In this document: one piece after another, positions 34,479-42,989 of the stretch
Numbering within the stretch: position 1 is the first letter of the stretch
Layout: each line of letters starts with the position of its first letter
NCBI RefSeq assembly: GCF_947648125.1
Contig: NZ_CANSMR010000006.1
Span: 248,001 to 312,000 of the forward strand
DNA length: 64,000 nucleotides
Reading direction: 5' to 3'
Source: an uncultured Bradyrhizobium sp.
Lineage (GTDB): Bacteria > Pseudomonadota > Alphaproteobacteria > Rhizobiales > Xanthobacteraceae
Position numbers and translations under genes: made by a program
The notes under the pieces: generated by a model
What the model was told of the DNA's origin: nothing
Database searches by the model: none
What the model saw: only the letters and a program-made list of their open reading frames with translations

Positions 34479-35741
34479 ATGTCAGACGAAACCAAACCAG
34501 GCCTGAAGTCTCCGCTCCGGCGCAAGCTCTTGATGGGAATGGCGGCTTTGCCGGCCGTTTCGATGCTGGGCCGTCCGGCATTTGCCGACGTTCCTGCAAC
34601 CTCCGCGGTCAACACCACGGGTCTTGCAGTCACCGATAGCGAAGTCACGGTCGGCATCCTGCACTCGGTGACCGGCACCATGGCGATCTCGGAGACCGGA
34701 TCGGTCGAGGCCGAGAAGCTCGCGATCGAGCAGATCAACGCCGCCGGCGGCGTGCTCGGCCGCAAGATCAAGTTCATCCAGGAAGACGGTGCGAGCGACT
34801 GGCCGACCTTCGCGGAAAAGGCCAAGAAGCTGCTGGTCAATGACAAATGCGCTGCCGTGATGGGCTGCTGGACCTCGGCCTCGCGCAAGGCGGTGCTGCC
34901 GGTGTTCGAGCAGTACAACGGCATGCTGTACTACCCGACCTTCTATGAAGGCCTCGAGCAGTCCAAGAACGTGATCTACACCGGCCAGGAAGCGACGCAG
35001 CAGATCATCGCGGGCCTCGACTGGGTCAACAAGACCAAGGGCGCCAAGAGCTTCTATCTGCTCGGCTCGGACTACATCTGGCCGCGCACCTCGAACAAGA
35101 TCGCGCGCAAGCACATCGAGAACCATCTGCAGGGCTGCAAGGTGGTCGGCGAGGAATACTTCCCGCTCGGCTCGACCCAGTTCAACTCGGTGATCAACAA
35201 GATCAAGCTGACCAAGCCCGACGTGATCTATGCGATCATCGTCGGCGGCTCCAACGTCGCGTTCTACAAGCAGCTCAAGGCGGCCGGCATCGACCTGTCG
35301 AAGCAGACGCTGCTGACGATCTCGGTCACCGAGGACGAGATCGACGGCATCGGCGGCGAGAACATCGCGGGCGCCTATGCCTGCATGAAATACTTCCAGT
35401 CGCTCGACAATCCGAACAACAAGGCCTTCGTGCCCGCGTTCAAGAAGATGTGGGGCGAGAAGACCGTGATCGGCGACGTGACGCAGGCCGCCTATCTCGG
35501 CCCGTGGCTGTGGAAGTTGACGGTGGAGAAGGCGGGCTCCTTCGACATCGACAAGATCGCGGCGGCTTCCCCCGGCGTCGAGTTCAAGGGTGCGCCGGAA
35601 GGCTATGTCCGGATCCACGAGAACCATCACCTCTGGTCGAAGACCCGTGTCGGACGCGCCAAGGCCGATGGCCAATATGAGCTGATCTACGAGACCGCCG
35701 ATCTCGTCGAGCCGGATCCGTTCCCCAAGGGCTACCAGTGA
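34479..35741 (+). CDS. Urea/short-chain-amide ABC transporter substrate-binding protein (UrtA/FmdD-like)
   Basis: 420 residues. The N-terminus carries a twin-arginine-like export signal (PLRRKLLMGMAALPAVSMLG) and a cleavage region near residue 34. The mature protein is of the urea/amide branch of type I binding proteins: VGILHSVTGTMAISETGSVE, AVMGCWTSASRKAVLPVFEQ, YYPTFYEGLEQSKNVIYTGQ and YFPLGSTQFNSVINKI are very close to UrtA and AmiC-like sequences. With downstream fmdA and fmdB it corresponds to the amide-binding FmdD protein of the Methylophilus formamidase cluster. It heads a seven-gene operon divergent from the permease-kinase sensor. Urea cannot be excluded as a ligand. Confidence 0.9.
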   Translation: MSDETKPGLKSPLRRKLLMGMAALPAVSMLGRPAFADVPATSAVNTTGLAVTDSEVTVGILHSVTGTMAISETGSVEAEKLAIEQINAAGGVLGRKIKFIQEDGASDWPTFAEKAKKLLVNDKCAAVMGCWTSASRKAVLPVFEQYNGMLYYPTFYEGLEQSKNVIYTGQEATQQIIAGLDWVNKTKGAKSFYLLGSDYIWPRTSNKIARKHIENHLQGCKVVGEEYFPLGSTQFNSVINKIKLTKPDVIYAIIVGGSNVAFYKQLKAAGIDLSKQTLLTISVTEDEIDGIGGENIAGAYACMKYFQSLDNPNNKAFVPAFKKMWGEKTVIGDVTQAAYLGPWLWKLTVEKAGSFDIDKIAAASPGVEFKGAPEGYVRIHENHHLWSKTRVGRAKADGQYELIYETADLVEPDPFPKGYQ

Positions 35742-35779
35742 GTTCTGGCGCGTAAAGCGCAACCTCACTTCAACGCATC

Positions 35780-35807
35780 GTGGCGTGGACGTCATCGTCC
35801 ACGCCAC
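35780..35807 (+). other. Perfect hairpin between binding protein and first permease genes
   Basis: GTGGCGTGGACG-TCAT-CGTCCACGCCAC is a perfect 12-bp stem with a 4-base loop, without a T-run, 38 bp after the binding-protein stop. Such hairpins protect the upstream mRNA segment or dampen read-through, giving more binding protein than permease. Confidence 0.75.
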
Positions 35808-35862
35808 GGAACGAGCGCCGCTTGACCGGCGGCGCGCGCCCCTTGGAATGACGGAGGACCAG

Positions 35863-36789
35863 ATGTTCGGCGACTATTCGATCAGCGATCTCGGCGCCAT
35901 CCTTGCGATGCAGGGATTTGCCGGGCTCATCCTGTTCTCCGTCTATGTGCTGATGGCGCTGGGGCTTGCCGTCATCTTCGGCCAGATGGGCGTCATCAAC
36001 ATGGCCCATGGCGAGTTCATGATCCTGGGCGCCTACGTCACCTGGATGACGTCGAACGCCGTGCAGCACGTCGCGCCCTGGCTGTTCCCCGGCTACTTCT
36101 TCATCGCGATGATCCTGGCGTTCATCGCCTCCGGCGCGCTCGGCATGCTGGTCGAATGGGCGCTGATACGCCATCTCTACAAGCGTCCGCTCGATACGCT
36201 GCTGGCGACCTGGGGGCTCAGCCTGATCCTGCAGCAGGCCTATCGCTCGATCTTCGGCGCGCGCGAGGTTGGCGTCGAGCTGCCGGACTGGATGATGGGA
36301 TCCTGGCAGGCCACCGACTCGATCCAGATCCCGATCAACGGCATGTTCGTGATGGCGCTGACCATGCTGATCACGATCGCGGTCGCCTACGTGCTGTTCT
36401 GGTCGAGCTGGGGCAAGCAGGTGCGCGCCGTGGTGCAGAACCGCGTGATGGCGGGCGCCGTCGGCATCAATACCGAGAAGGTCGATCGCTACACCTTTGG
36501 TCTGGGTTGCGGCATCGCCGGGATCGCGGGCTCGGCCTTCACCATGATCGGCTCGACCGGGCCGACCGCGGGCCAGCTCTATATCGTCGATACCTTCCTG
36601 GTCGTCGTGTTCGGCGGCGCAGCCTCGCTGTTCGGTACCATCGCCTCCGCCTTCTCGATCTCGCAGACCCAGTCGACGCTGGAGTTCTTTCTGTCGGGAT
36701 CGATGGCGAAGGTGATCACGCTGCTCACGATCGTCGCGATCCTGATGGTGCGTCCGCAGGGGCTCTTCGCGCTCAAGGTCCGCAAATAA
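35863..36789 (+). CDS. Urea/amide ABC transporter permease (UrtB-like)
   Basis: 308 residues starting MFGDYSISDLGAIL, chosen because GGAGG lies 5 bases ahead; an ATG 15 bp upstream is the alternative. It is a LivH-type membrane protein with about eight helices. The region GLAVIFGQMGVINMAHGEFMILGAYV is the typical LivH/UrtB signature. ALIRHLYKRPLDTLLATWGLSLILQQ and GSTGPTAGQLYIVDTFLVVVFGG are further conserved blocks, and the end reads MVRPQGLFALKVRK. It forms a heterodimer with the next gene's product in the inner membrane. Spacing to the next permease gene is 17 bp. Confidence 0.9.
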   Translation: MFGDYSISDLGAILAMQGFAGLILFSVYVLMALGLAVIFGQMGVINMAHGEFMILGAYVTWMTSNAVQHVAPWLFPGYFFIAMILAFIASGALGMLVEWALIRHLYKRPLDTLLATWGLSLILQQAYRSIFGAREVGVELPDWMMGSWQATDSIQIPINGMFVMALTMLITIAVAYVLFWSSWGKQVRAVVQNRVMAGAVGINTEKVDRYTFGLGCGIAGIAGSAFTMIGSTGPTAGQLYIVDTFLVVVFGGAASLFGTIASAFSISQTQSTLEFFLSGSMAKVITLLTIVAILMVRPQGLFALKVRK

Positions 36790-36806
36790 GAACAAGCAGG
36801 CAGGTC

Positions 36807-37943
36807 ATGGTCATCAACTCGCGCTTCTTCAATCGCTCCGAACTGCTCGGCTTCCTTGCGCTCGCGGTGCTGCTGCTTGTCATCCTGCCGCTGTCGCTGG
36901 ATATCTTCCGCCTCAACCTGGTCGCCAAATATCTGACCTACGCCTTCGTCGGCATCGGGCTCGTGCTGTGCTGGGGCTATGGCGGCATCCTCAGCCTGGG
37001 GCAGGGCGTGTTCTTCGGCCTCGGCGGCTACTGCATGGCGATGTACCTCAAGCTCGAGGCATCCTCGGTCGCGAACACCAAGATCCAGTCGACGCCGGGC
37101 ATCCCGGACTTCATGGACTGGAATCAGATCACGCAGCTGCCGCTGTTCTGGAAGCCGTTCCATAGTTTTCCGGTCACGGTGCTGGCGATCTTGCTGGTTC
37201 CCGCCTTCTTCGCGCTGATCATCGGCGCTGCGATGTTCAAGCGCCGGGTCGGCGGCGTGTACTTTGCAATCATCACGCAAGCGATCGCCGCGATCCTCAC
37301 CATCCTGATCGTGGGGCAGCAGGGCTACACCGGTGGCATCAACGGCATCACGGATCTGCGCACGCTGCACGGCTGGGACATCCGTACCGATCACGCCAAG
37401 TTCATTCTGTATTTCGTCGAGGTTGTGCTGCTGTTCGGATGCATCGTTGCCGCGCAATTCATCCGGCTGACAAAACTCGGGCGCATCCTGGTGGCGATGA
37501 GGGAGCAGGAGGATCGCGTGCGCTTCTCCGGTTACAGCGTCGCCAATTTCAAGATCTTCGCGTTCTGTGCCGCGGCGGTGTTCGCTGCGATCGGCGGCGC
37601 CATGTTCACGCTCGAGGTCGGCTTCATGTCGCCGTCCTTTGTCGGCATCGTGCCGTCGATCGAGATGGTGATCTACACGGCGGTCGGCGGCCGGATGTCG
37701 ATCTTCGGCGCGGTCTGGGGCGCGTTGCTGGTCAATTTCGCCAAGACCAGCCTCTCGGAATCCTTCCCGCAGCTCTGGCTGTTCGGCCTCGGCGCGCTGT
37801 TCATCGCGGTTGTGCTGGCCTTCCCGAACGGGCTCTCCGGCATCTGGGCTGATCATATCCAGCCCCGCATCGATCGCCTGTTCGCATCACGCAAATCGAA
37901 ATCGGCGGCCGGCCTGATCGCCGACGGCGCACCGGCCGAGTGA
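36807..37943 (+). CDS. Urea/amide ABC transporter permease (UrtC-like)
   Basis: 378 residues starting MVINSRFFNRSELLGF. It is a LivM-type permease with a longer N-terminal part and about ten hydrophobic segments. Conserved blocks are GLVLCWGYGGILSLGQGVFFGLGGYCMAMYL, GGVYFAIITQAIAAILTILI, GYTGGINGITDL (typical UrtC), and GRILVAMREQEDRVRFSGYSVANFKIFAF. It is the second permease of the amide/urea transporter. It is followed by GAGGAGGG and the ATPase gene 12 bp on. Confidence 0.9.
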   Translation: MVINSRFFNRSELLGFLALAVLLLVILPLSLDIFRLNLVAKYLTYAFVGIGLVLCWGYGGILSLGQGVFFGLGGYCMAMYLKLEASSVANTKIQSTPGIPDFMDWNQITQLPLFWKPFHSFPVTVLAILLVPAFFALIIGAAMFKRRVGGVYFAIITQAIAAILTILIVGQQGYTGGINGITDLRTLHGWDIRTDHAKFILYFVEVVLLFGCIVAAQFIRLTKLGRILVAMREQEDRVRFSGYSVANFKIFAFCAAAVFAAIGGAMFTLEVGFMSPSFVGIVPSIEMVIYTAVGGRMSIFGAVWGALLVNFAKTSLSESFPQLWLFGLGALFIAVVLAFPNGLSGIWADHIQPRIDRLFASRKSKSAAGLIADGAPAE

Positions 37944-37955
37944 GGAGGGACCATC

Positions 37956-38711
37956 ATGCTCGTCGGCAATCAGCCCAAGGACTTCCTGCTCGCGGTCTCC
38001 GGACTCACCGTGTCCTTTGACGGCTTCAGGGCCGTCAATGATCTCTCCTTCTATGTCGAGGAGAACGAGATCCGCGTCATTATCGGCCCGAACGGCGCCG
38101 GCAAGACGACCGTGCTCGACCTGATCTGCGGCAAGACCCGGGCCACGTCTGGCTCGATCCAGTTCCGTGGCCAGGAGCTGACCCGGCTGCGCGAGAACGA
38201 GATCGTGCAGGCCGGCGTCGGCCGCAAGTTTCAGACGCCGTCGGTGTTCGAGGACCTCACCGTGTTCGAGAACCTCGAAATCTCCTACCCGCGCGGCCGC
38301 ACCGTGTTCGGCTCGCTGACCTTCCAGCGCGACGCCGCGGTCAAGCAGCGGGTCGAGGAGGTCGCCGAGATGATCTTCCTGAAGGACCGGCTCAATACCT
38401 ATGCCGACCAGCTCAGCCACGGCCAGAAGCAGTGGCTCGAGATCGGCATGCTGCTGATCCAGGACCCGGACCTCTTGATGCTGGACGAGCCGGTCGCCGG
38501 CATGAGTGTGTCCGAGCGCGCCAAGACTGCCGAGCTGCTCAACCGCATCATCAAGGACCGTTCGGTGCTGGTGATCGAGCACGACATGAAGTTCGTCGAG
38601 GACATCGCGCACAAGGTGACGGTGCTGCACCAAGGCCAGATCCTGTCCGAGGGAACGATGGAGCACGTCAAGAACGATCCAAAAGTGATCGAAGTTTACC
38701 TGGGCCATTAA
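37956..38711 (+). CDS. Urea/amide ABC transporter ATP-binding protein (UrtD-like)
   Basis: 251 residues. It is a LivG-type ATPase with Walker A GPNGAGKTT near residue 48. The UrtD-type switch region is VGRKFQTPSVFEDLTVFENL, the signature motif LSHGQKQWLEIGMLL near 160, and Walker B LLMLDEPVAGM. LSHGQKQWLE rather than LSGGQQ is a feature of UrtD proteins. The conserved histidine is in VIEHDMKFVEDIA. Together with the next gene it drives transport on the cytosolic face. Spacing to that gene is 11 bp. Confidence 0.92.
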   Translation: MLVGNQPKDFLLAVSGLTVSFDGFRAVNDLSFYVEENEIRVIIGPNGAGKTTVLDLICGKTRATSGSIQFRGQELTRLRENEIVQAGVGRKFQTPSVFEDLTVFENLEISYPRGRTVFGSLTFQRDAAVKQRVEEVAEMIFLKDRLNTYADQLSHGQKQWLEIGMLLIQDPDLLMLDEPVAGMSVSERAKTAELLNRIIKDRSVLVIEHDMKFVEDIAHKVTVLHQGQILSEGTMEHVKNDPKVIEVYLGH

Positions 38712-38722
38712 GGAACACCGCG

Positions 38723-39412
38723 ATGCTGGCAATCAATGATCTTCACGTCGCCTACGGCCAGAGCGAGGTGCTGCACGGCCTCAATGTCTCCGTCGCGCCC
38801 AACGAGATCGTCGCGATCATGGGCCGCAATGGCATGGGCAAGACCACGCTGATGAAGTCGCTGATGGGCATCCTGCCGGCCAAGAGCGGCAAGGTGACCA
38901 TGGACGGCACCGAGCTTGGCGCGATGAAGAGCTACGAGCGGGTGGCGAAGGGGCTCGCTTACGTGCCGCAGGGCCGCATGATCTTCTCCACCATGACGGT
39001 GAAGGAGAACATCGAGACCGGGCTCGTGGTGTCAGGCGGCTCCGAAGTGCCCGGCGACATCTATGAGCTGTTTCCGGTGCTGCTCGAGATGAAGGGCCGC
39101 CGCGGCGGCAATCTCTCGGGCGGACAGCAGCAGCAGCTCGCGATCGCCCGCGCGCTCGCCACCAAGCCGAAGGTGTTGCTGCTGGACGAGCCGACCGAAG
39201 GCATCCAGCCGTCGATCATCAAGGATATGGCCCGCACCCTGAAGCGGATCCGCGACGAGCGGGGGCTGTCGATCGTCGTCTCCGAGCAGGTGCTGAGCTT
39301 CGCGCTCGACATCGCCGACCGCGTGCTCGTCATCGAGAACGGCGAGATCGTCCGCGACGATCCGCGCGCCAGCGTCGATGCCGCGCAGATATCCAAATAC
39401 TTGTCTGTCTAA
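38723..39412 (+). CDS. Urea/amide ABC transporter ATP-binding protein (UrtE-like)
   Basis: 229 residues from MLAINDLHVAYGQSEVL after AAGGAAC. It is a LivF-type ATPase: Walker A GRNGMGKTT near residue 36, LAYVPQGRMIFSTMTVKENI, signature LSGGQQQQLAIARAL, Walker B LLLDEPTEGIQPSI, and the EQVLSFALDIADR segment. RNGMGKTTLMKSLMGI and the PQGR(M/E)IF motif are typical of UrtE. It is the last transporter gene. A dispersed palindrome (39415-39463) separates it from fmdA, which could reduce but not abolish read-through. Confidence 0.92.
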   Translation: MLAINDLHVAYGQSEVLHGLNVSVAPNEIVAIMGRNGMGKTTLMKSLMGILPAKSGKVTMDGTELGAMKSYERVAKGLAYVPQGRMIFSTMTVKENIETGLVVSGGSEVPGDIYELFPVLLEMKGRRGGNLSGGQQQQLAIARALATKPKVLLLDEPTEGIQPSIIKDMARTLKRIRDERGLSIVVSEQVLSFALDIADRVLVIENGEIVRDDPRASVDAAQISKYLSV

Positions 39413-39414
39413 CA

Positions 39415-39463
39415 GAGCGTGATCCGGAAAAGTGTGAAGCGGTTTTCCGATCAGATCACGCTC
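39415..39463. repeat. Dispersed palindrome between transporter genes and fmdA
   Basis: GAGCGTGATC at the left pairs with GATCACGCTC at the right, and GGAAAAGTGTGAAGCGGTTTTCC forms the inner stem. It matches a very common Bradyrhizobium intergenic repeat as I remember it. It lies 37 bp before the fmdA start and may act as an attenuator. Confidence 0.65.
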
Positions 39464-39499
39464 AAACTTTTAACTATGTAAACGAAGGGGAGCATCTCG

Positions 39500-40729
39500 A
39501 TGCCTGATACACTGATCAAGGTCGATCTCAGCAAGTCGGCCTATGAAAACGACAAGATTCACAACCGCTGGCATCCCGAGGTTCCGATCGTCGAGTGGGT
39601 CAGCCCCGGCGACGACTTCATCATCGAGACCGTCGACTGGACCGGCGGCTTCATCAAGAACAACGATTCCGCCGACGACGTGCGTGACATCGATCTGTCG
39701 ATCGTGCACTTCCTCTCGGGTCCGATCGGCGTCAAGGGCGCCGAGCCCGGCGATCTCCTCGTCGTCGACTTGCTCGACGTCGGTCCGCTGAAGGAGAGCC
39801 TGTGGGGCTTCAACGGCTTCTTCTCCAAGCAGAATGGCGGCGGCTTCCTCACCGACCATTTCCCGCTGGCGCAGAAGTCGATCTGGGACATCAAGGGCCT
39901 CTACACCTCGTCGCGTCACATCCCGGGCGTGAATTTCGCCGGCCTGATCCATCCCGGCCTGATCGGCTGTCTGCCCGATGCCAAGATGCTGGCGGCCTGG
40001 AACAAGCGCGAAGCCGAGCTGATCGCGACCAACCCGACCCGTGTGCCGGGTCTCGCCAATCCGCCGTTCGCGCCGACCGCACATGCCGGCCAGGCCAAGG
40101 GCGACGTCAAGGCCAAGATCGGCCTTGAGGGCGCTCGCACTGTGCCGCCGCGCGAGCATGGCGGCAATTGCGACATCAAGGATCTTTCGCGCGGTTCGAA
40201 GATCTATTTCCCGGTCTATGTACCGGGCGGCGGGCTTTCGATGGGCGACCTGCATTTCAGCCAGGGCGACGGCGAGATCACCTTCTGCGGCGCCATTGAG
40301 ATGGCCGGCTGGCTGCACATCAAGGTCGACGTCATCAAGGACGGCGTCTCGAAATACGGCATCAAGAACCCCGTGTTCAAGCCGTCGCCGATCACGCCGA
40401 ACTACAAGGACTATCTGATCTTCGAGGGTATCTCGGTCGACGAGGCCGGCAAGCAGCACTATCTCGACGTCCACATCGCCTATCGCCAGGCTTGCCTGAA
40501 CGCGATCGAGTATCTGAAGAAGTTCGGCTACTCCGGCGCCCAGGCCTATTCGATCCTCGGCACCGCGCCATGTCAGGGCCATATCTCCGGCGTGGTTGAC
40601 GTGCCCAACGCCTGCGCCACACTGTGGCTGCCGACGGAGATCTTCGACTTCGACGTGATGCCGTCGTCGGCGGGACCGATCAAGCATATCAAGGGCGACG
40701 TGCAGATGCCGATCTCTCCCGACAAGTGA
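39500..40729 (+). CDS. fmdA: Formamidase / acetamidase FmdA
   Basis: 409 residues, the standard length, after a GGGGAG ribosome-binding sequence. It belongs to the FmdA/AmdA amidohydrolase family that hydrolyses formamide and other short amides to ammonia and a carboxylate. Features: LIKVDLSKSAYENDKIHNRWHPEVP at the N-terminus, DFIIETVDWTGGFIKNNDSADDVRDIDL, GPIGVKGAEPGDLLVVDLLDVGP, REHGGNCDIKDLSRGSKIYFPV, and MGDLHFSQGDGEITFCGAIEMAG with family-conserved acidic residues. It is cytosolic, with no signal peptide. Its place behind a urea/amide importer and ahead of fmdB mirrors the Methylophilus fmd cluster. It supplies ammonium under nitrogen limitation. Confidence 0.95.
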   Translation: MPDTLIKVDLSKSAYENDKIHNRWHPEVPIVEWVSPGDDFIIETVDWTGGFIKNNDSADDVRDIDLSIVHFLSGPIGVKGAEPGDLLVVDLLDVGPLKESLWGFNGFFSKQNGGGFLTDHFPLAQKSIWDIKGLYTSSRHIPGVNFAGLIHPGLIGCLPDAKMLAAWNKREAELIATNPTRVPGLANPPFAPTAHAGQAKGDVKAKIGLEGARTVPPREHGGNCDIKDLSRGSKIYFPVYVPGGGLSMGDLHFSQGDGEITFCGAIEMAGWLHIKVDVIKDGVSKYGIKNPVFKPSPITPNYKDYLIFEGISVDEAGKQHYLDVHIAYRQACLNAIEYLKKFGYSGAQAYSILGTAPCQGHISGVVDVPNACATLWLPTEIFDFDVMPSSAGPIKHIKGDVQMPISPDK

Positions 40730-40825
40730 TCCGTGATCCCTGCGCGAAGGATGCGGGACGGCTGCGTATTGGCCGCCCCGCATCCGCCGCCAGACGTCAC
40801 ACACGACTGCGCAAGGATTAAGGAA

Positions 40826-41173
40826 ATGCCGATCTACGAATATCTCTGCAACGACTGCGGCCCGTTCACCGACATGCGGCCGATGGCGGAATGCGACCTG
40901 CCGCAGGACTGCCCGCAATGCGAGACGACGTCGCCGCGGGTGATTCTGACCGCGCCGGCGTTCTTCTGCATGCCGTCGGATAAACGCAAGGCGTACGCCA
41001 CGAACGAGCAGAGCCGGCACGCGCCGAAGACGCTCGATCAGTACAAGGCCGCGCACGGCCCGGGCTGCGGCTGTTGCTCTACGGACAAGAAGAAGCCGGC
41101 ACGGCTGATGACCAAGACCAAGAGCGGCGCCAAGGGCTTTCCGACCGCGCGTCCCTGGATGATCAGTCACTGA
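40826..41173 (+). CDS. fmdB: FmdB family zinc-ribbon protein
   Basis: 115 residues from MPIYEYLCNDCGPFTDMRPM after AAGGAA. The FmdB zinc ribbon uses CNDC (residues 8-11) and CPQC (near 31-34). A second cysteine group, GCGCCSTDKKK, near residue 79 is not part of the basic FmdB ribbon. The C-terminal KSGAKGFPTARPWMISH is typical of amidase-linked members. FmdB in Methylophilus is described as a regulatory protein for formamidase; biochemical function remains unclear. Gap to fmdA is 96 bp. Confidence 0.88.
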   Translation: MPIYEYLCNDCGPFTDMRPMAECDLPQDCPQCETTSPRVILTAPAFFCMPSDKRKAYATNEQSRHAPKTLDQYKAAHGPGCGCCSTDKKKPARLMTKTKSGAKGFPTARPWMISH

Positions 41174-41215
41174 CGGCGTGGCCAATCGTCGGTTTTCCTC
41201 AAACTGGCGCTGCTT

Positions 41216-41306
41216 CGTCATGGCCGGGCTTGTCCTGGCCATCCATGTCTTTCTTGCCCGATTGAAGCAAAGACGTGGATGCCCGGCACAAGGCCGGGCA
41301 TGACGG
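41216..41306. repeat. Dispersed palindromic repeat after fmdB
   Basis: CGTCATGGCCGGGCTTGT at the left pairs with ACAAGGCCGGGCATGACG at the right (complementary ends), enclosing GCATCCACGTCTTTG-type complementary sequence. It lies between convergent operons and could terminate both. It is related in style to the element at 1-122. Confidence 0.65.
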
Positions 41307-41355
41307 AGCTAGTTAAGAAATCTCGATTTCGTTGCTCGCACTTCGAAACAGGCTC

Positions 41356-42141
41356 TCAGGCCTGTTCGGCGACCTTCAAGGCCTCGGTGCGGATCTCCTC
41401 GACCAGCCGCTCCTTCAGGGCGACGAATTCGGGCGTGGTCTTGATCTTGTAGGAGCGCGGATGCGGCAGGTCGACCGCGATCTCGGCCTTGATGCGGCCG
41501 GGACGCGCGCTCATCACAATGACCCGGCTGCCGAGGAAGATCGCCTCCTCGATGTCGTGGGTGACGAACAGCACCGTCTTCTGGTCGCGCTCCCAGATCC
41601 CGAGCAGCATCTCCTGCATCAATGCGCGCGTCTGGTTGTCGAGCGCGCCGAACGGTTCGTCGAGCAGCAGGATCTTCGGATTATTGGCCAGCGCCCGGGC
41701 GATCGCCGTGCGCTGCTGCATGCCGCCCGACAGCTGCTTGGGCCAGTGGTTTTCGAAGCCCGATAGCCCGACGCGGCGGATGAAGGCGTCGGCGACGTCA
41801 TGGCGCCCTTGTTGCGGAACGCCGCGCTCGCGCAGGCCGAAGGCGATGTTCTCGCGCACGGTCAGCCACGGAAACAGGGTGTAGGACTGAAACACCATGC
41901 CGCGATCGGCGCCGGGGCCGGTGACCTCACGGCCATCGAGCGTGACGCGTCCGCTGGTCGGCCGGTCGAGCCCGGCGATGATCCGAAGCAGGGTGGACTT
42001 TCCGCAGCCGGACGGGCCGAGGATGGTGACGAAGTCGTTGTCGCCGACATCGAGCGTGGTCGGCTCGAGCGCCCTTGTCGGCGCGTTGCCGGCGCGGGCG
42101 GGGAAGGTTCGCGAGACCTGATCGATCCTGAGCGCGGTCAT
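41356..42141 (-). CDS. ABC transporter ATP-binding protein, nitrate/sulfonate/taurine type
   Basis: 261 residues, starting MTALRIDQVSRTFPARAGNA at an ATGA overlap with the permease gene. Motifs: Walker A GPSGCGKST near 44, Q-loop MVFQSYTLFPWLTVRENIAFG, signature LSGGMQQRTAIARAL, Walker B ILLLDEPFGALDNQTR, and VTHDIEEAIFLGSRV. This is the TauB/SsuB/NrtD subfamily. The substrate is set by the binding protein at 42990-43934. It is the last of three transporter genes running in the same direction as hutF and hutC. Confidence 0.92.
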   Translation of the reverse strand: MTALRIDQVSRTFPARAGNAPTRALEPTTLDVGDNDFVTILGPSGCGKSTLLRIIAGLDRPTSGRVTLDGREVTGPGADRGMVFQSYTLFPWLTVRENIAFGLRERGVPQQGRHDVADAFIRRVGLSGFENHWPKQLSGGMQQRTAIARALANNPKILLLDEPFGALDNQTRALMQEMLLGIWERDQKTVLFVTHDIEEAIFLGSRVIVMSARPGRIKAEIAVDLPHPRSYKIKTTPEFVALKERLVEEIRTEALKVAEQA

Positions 42142-42911
42142 GCGAGCTTCCATGGGAACAGCCAGGCGTTGAACGCCTTGAACAGGAAGTCGGAAATCAG
42201 GCCGATCAGCCCGATGACGATGATGCCGAAGATGATCTGGCCGGTGTTGAGCAGCGCCTGGCTGTCGGTGATCATGTGCCCGATGCCGGACGACGAGCCG
42301 ATCAGTTCGGCCACGATGACGTAGGTCCAGGCCCAGCCCAGCACCAGCCTCAGGATCTCGGCGATCTCGGGCGCGGCGGAGGGCAGCAGCACGCGGCGGA
42401 TGACACCGCTGTCGCGGGCGCCGAGCGTGTAGGCGGCTTCGACCAGGTCGCGCCGTGTGGCGCCCACCGTGACGGCCACCATCAGGATGATCTGGAACAC
42501 CGCGCCGATGAAGATCACCAGCAGCTTTTGCAGCTCGCCGATGCCCGCCCACAGGATCAACAGCGGGATGAAGGCCGATGCCGGCAGATAGCGCGCAAAG
42601 GAGACGAAGGGTTCGAGGAAGGCCTCGACCGGCTTGTAGGCGCCCATCAGCACGCCGAGCGGCACGGCGATGATAGCTGCAAGGGCAAAGCCGCCGATGA
42701 CGCGCCAGATCGTCATGCCGATGTCGAACAGGAAGCCTTGCTTGGCGAGCAGCTCATAGCCTTCCTGCACCATAGTCAGCGGGTTGGCGAGGAATGTCTT
42801 TGATACATGGCCGCCGAACGTCGCCCAGGACCAGAGGGCGACGAACAGCACGAAGAAGGCGAGGCCGTAGGTCACGCGCTGCTTCGATGTTGTGGGCTCG
42901 AGGGGACGCAT
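42138..42911 (-). CDS. ABC transporter permease, nitrate/sulfonate/taurine type
   Basis: 257 residues from the ATG at 42911; a TTG one codon upstream is possible. There are six membrane helices. The BPD_transp_1 loop near residue 185 (EILRLVLGWAWTYVIVAELIGSSSGIGHMI) contains the coupling-helix region. RYLPASAFIPLLILWAGIGELQK and GATRRDLVEAAYTLGARDSGVIRRVLLPSA are typical of TauC/SsuC/NrtB. Its stop overlaps the ATPase gene start. A 78-bp gap to the binding-protein gene holds only a short CGGGACCGG/CCGGTCCCG inverted repeat (42934-42972 region) that may fold in the transcript. Confidence 0.9.
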   Translation of the reverse strand: MRPLEPTTSKQRVTYGLAFFVLFVALWSWATFGGHVSKTFLANPLTMVQEGYELLAKQGFLFDIGMTIWRVIGGFALAAIIAVPLGVLMGAYKPVEAFLEPFVSFARYLPASAFIPLLILWAGIGELQKLLVIFIGAVFQIILMVAVTVGATRRDLVEAAYTLGARDSGVIRRVLLPSAAPEIAEILRLVLGWAWTYVIVAELIGSSSGIGHMITDSQALLNTGQIIFGIIVIGLIGLISDFLFKAFNAWLFPWKLA

Positions 42912-42989
42912 CAATTGATCCAGGCGTATCTCATGTGCCGGTCCCGCTCGCTTTGCCGCGAGGCGGGACCGGCCGAAATGATGGCTGCG

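Noticed and set aside
34479-39412. Calling the importer urtABCDE outright
   Set aside because: Sequence blocks match Urt proteins, but the operon continues into fmdA-fmdB and has no urease genes. Urea and amide transporters of this class cannot be separated by eye, so symbols were withheld.
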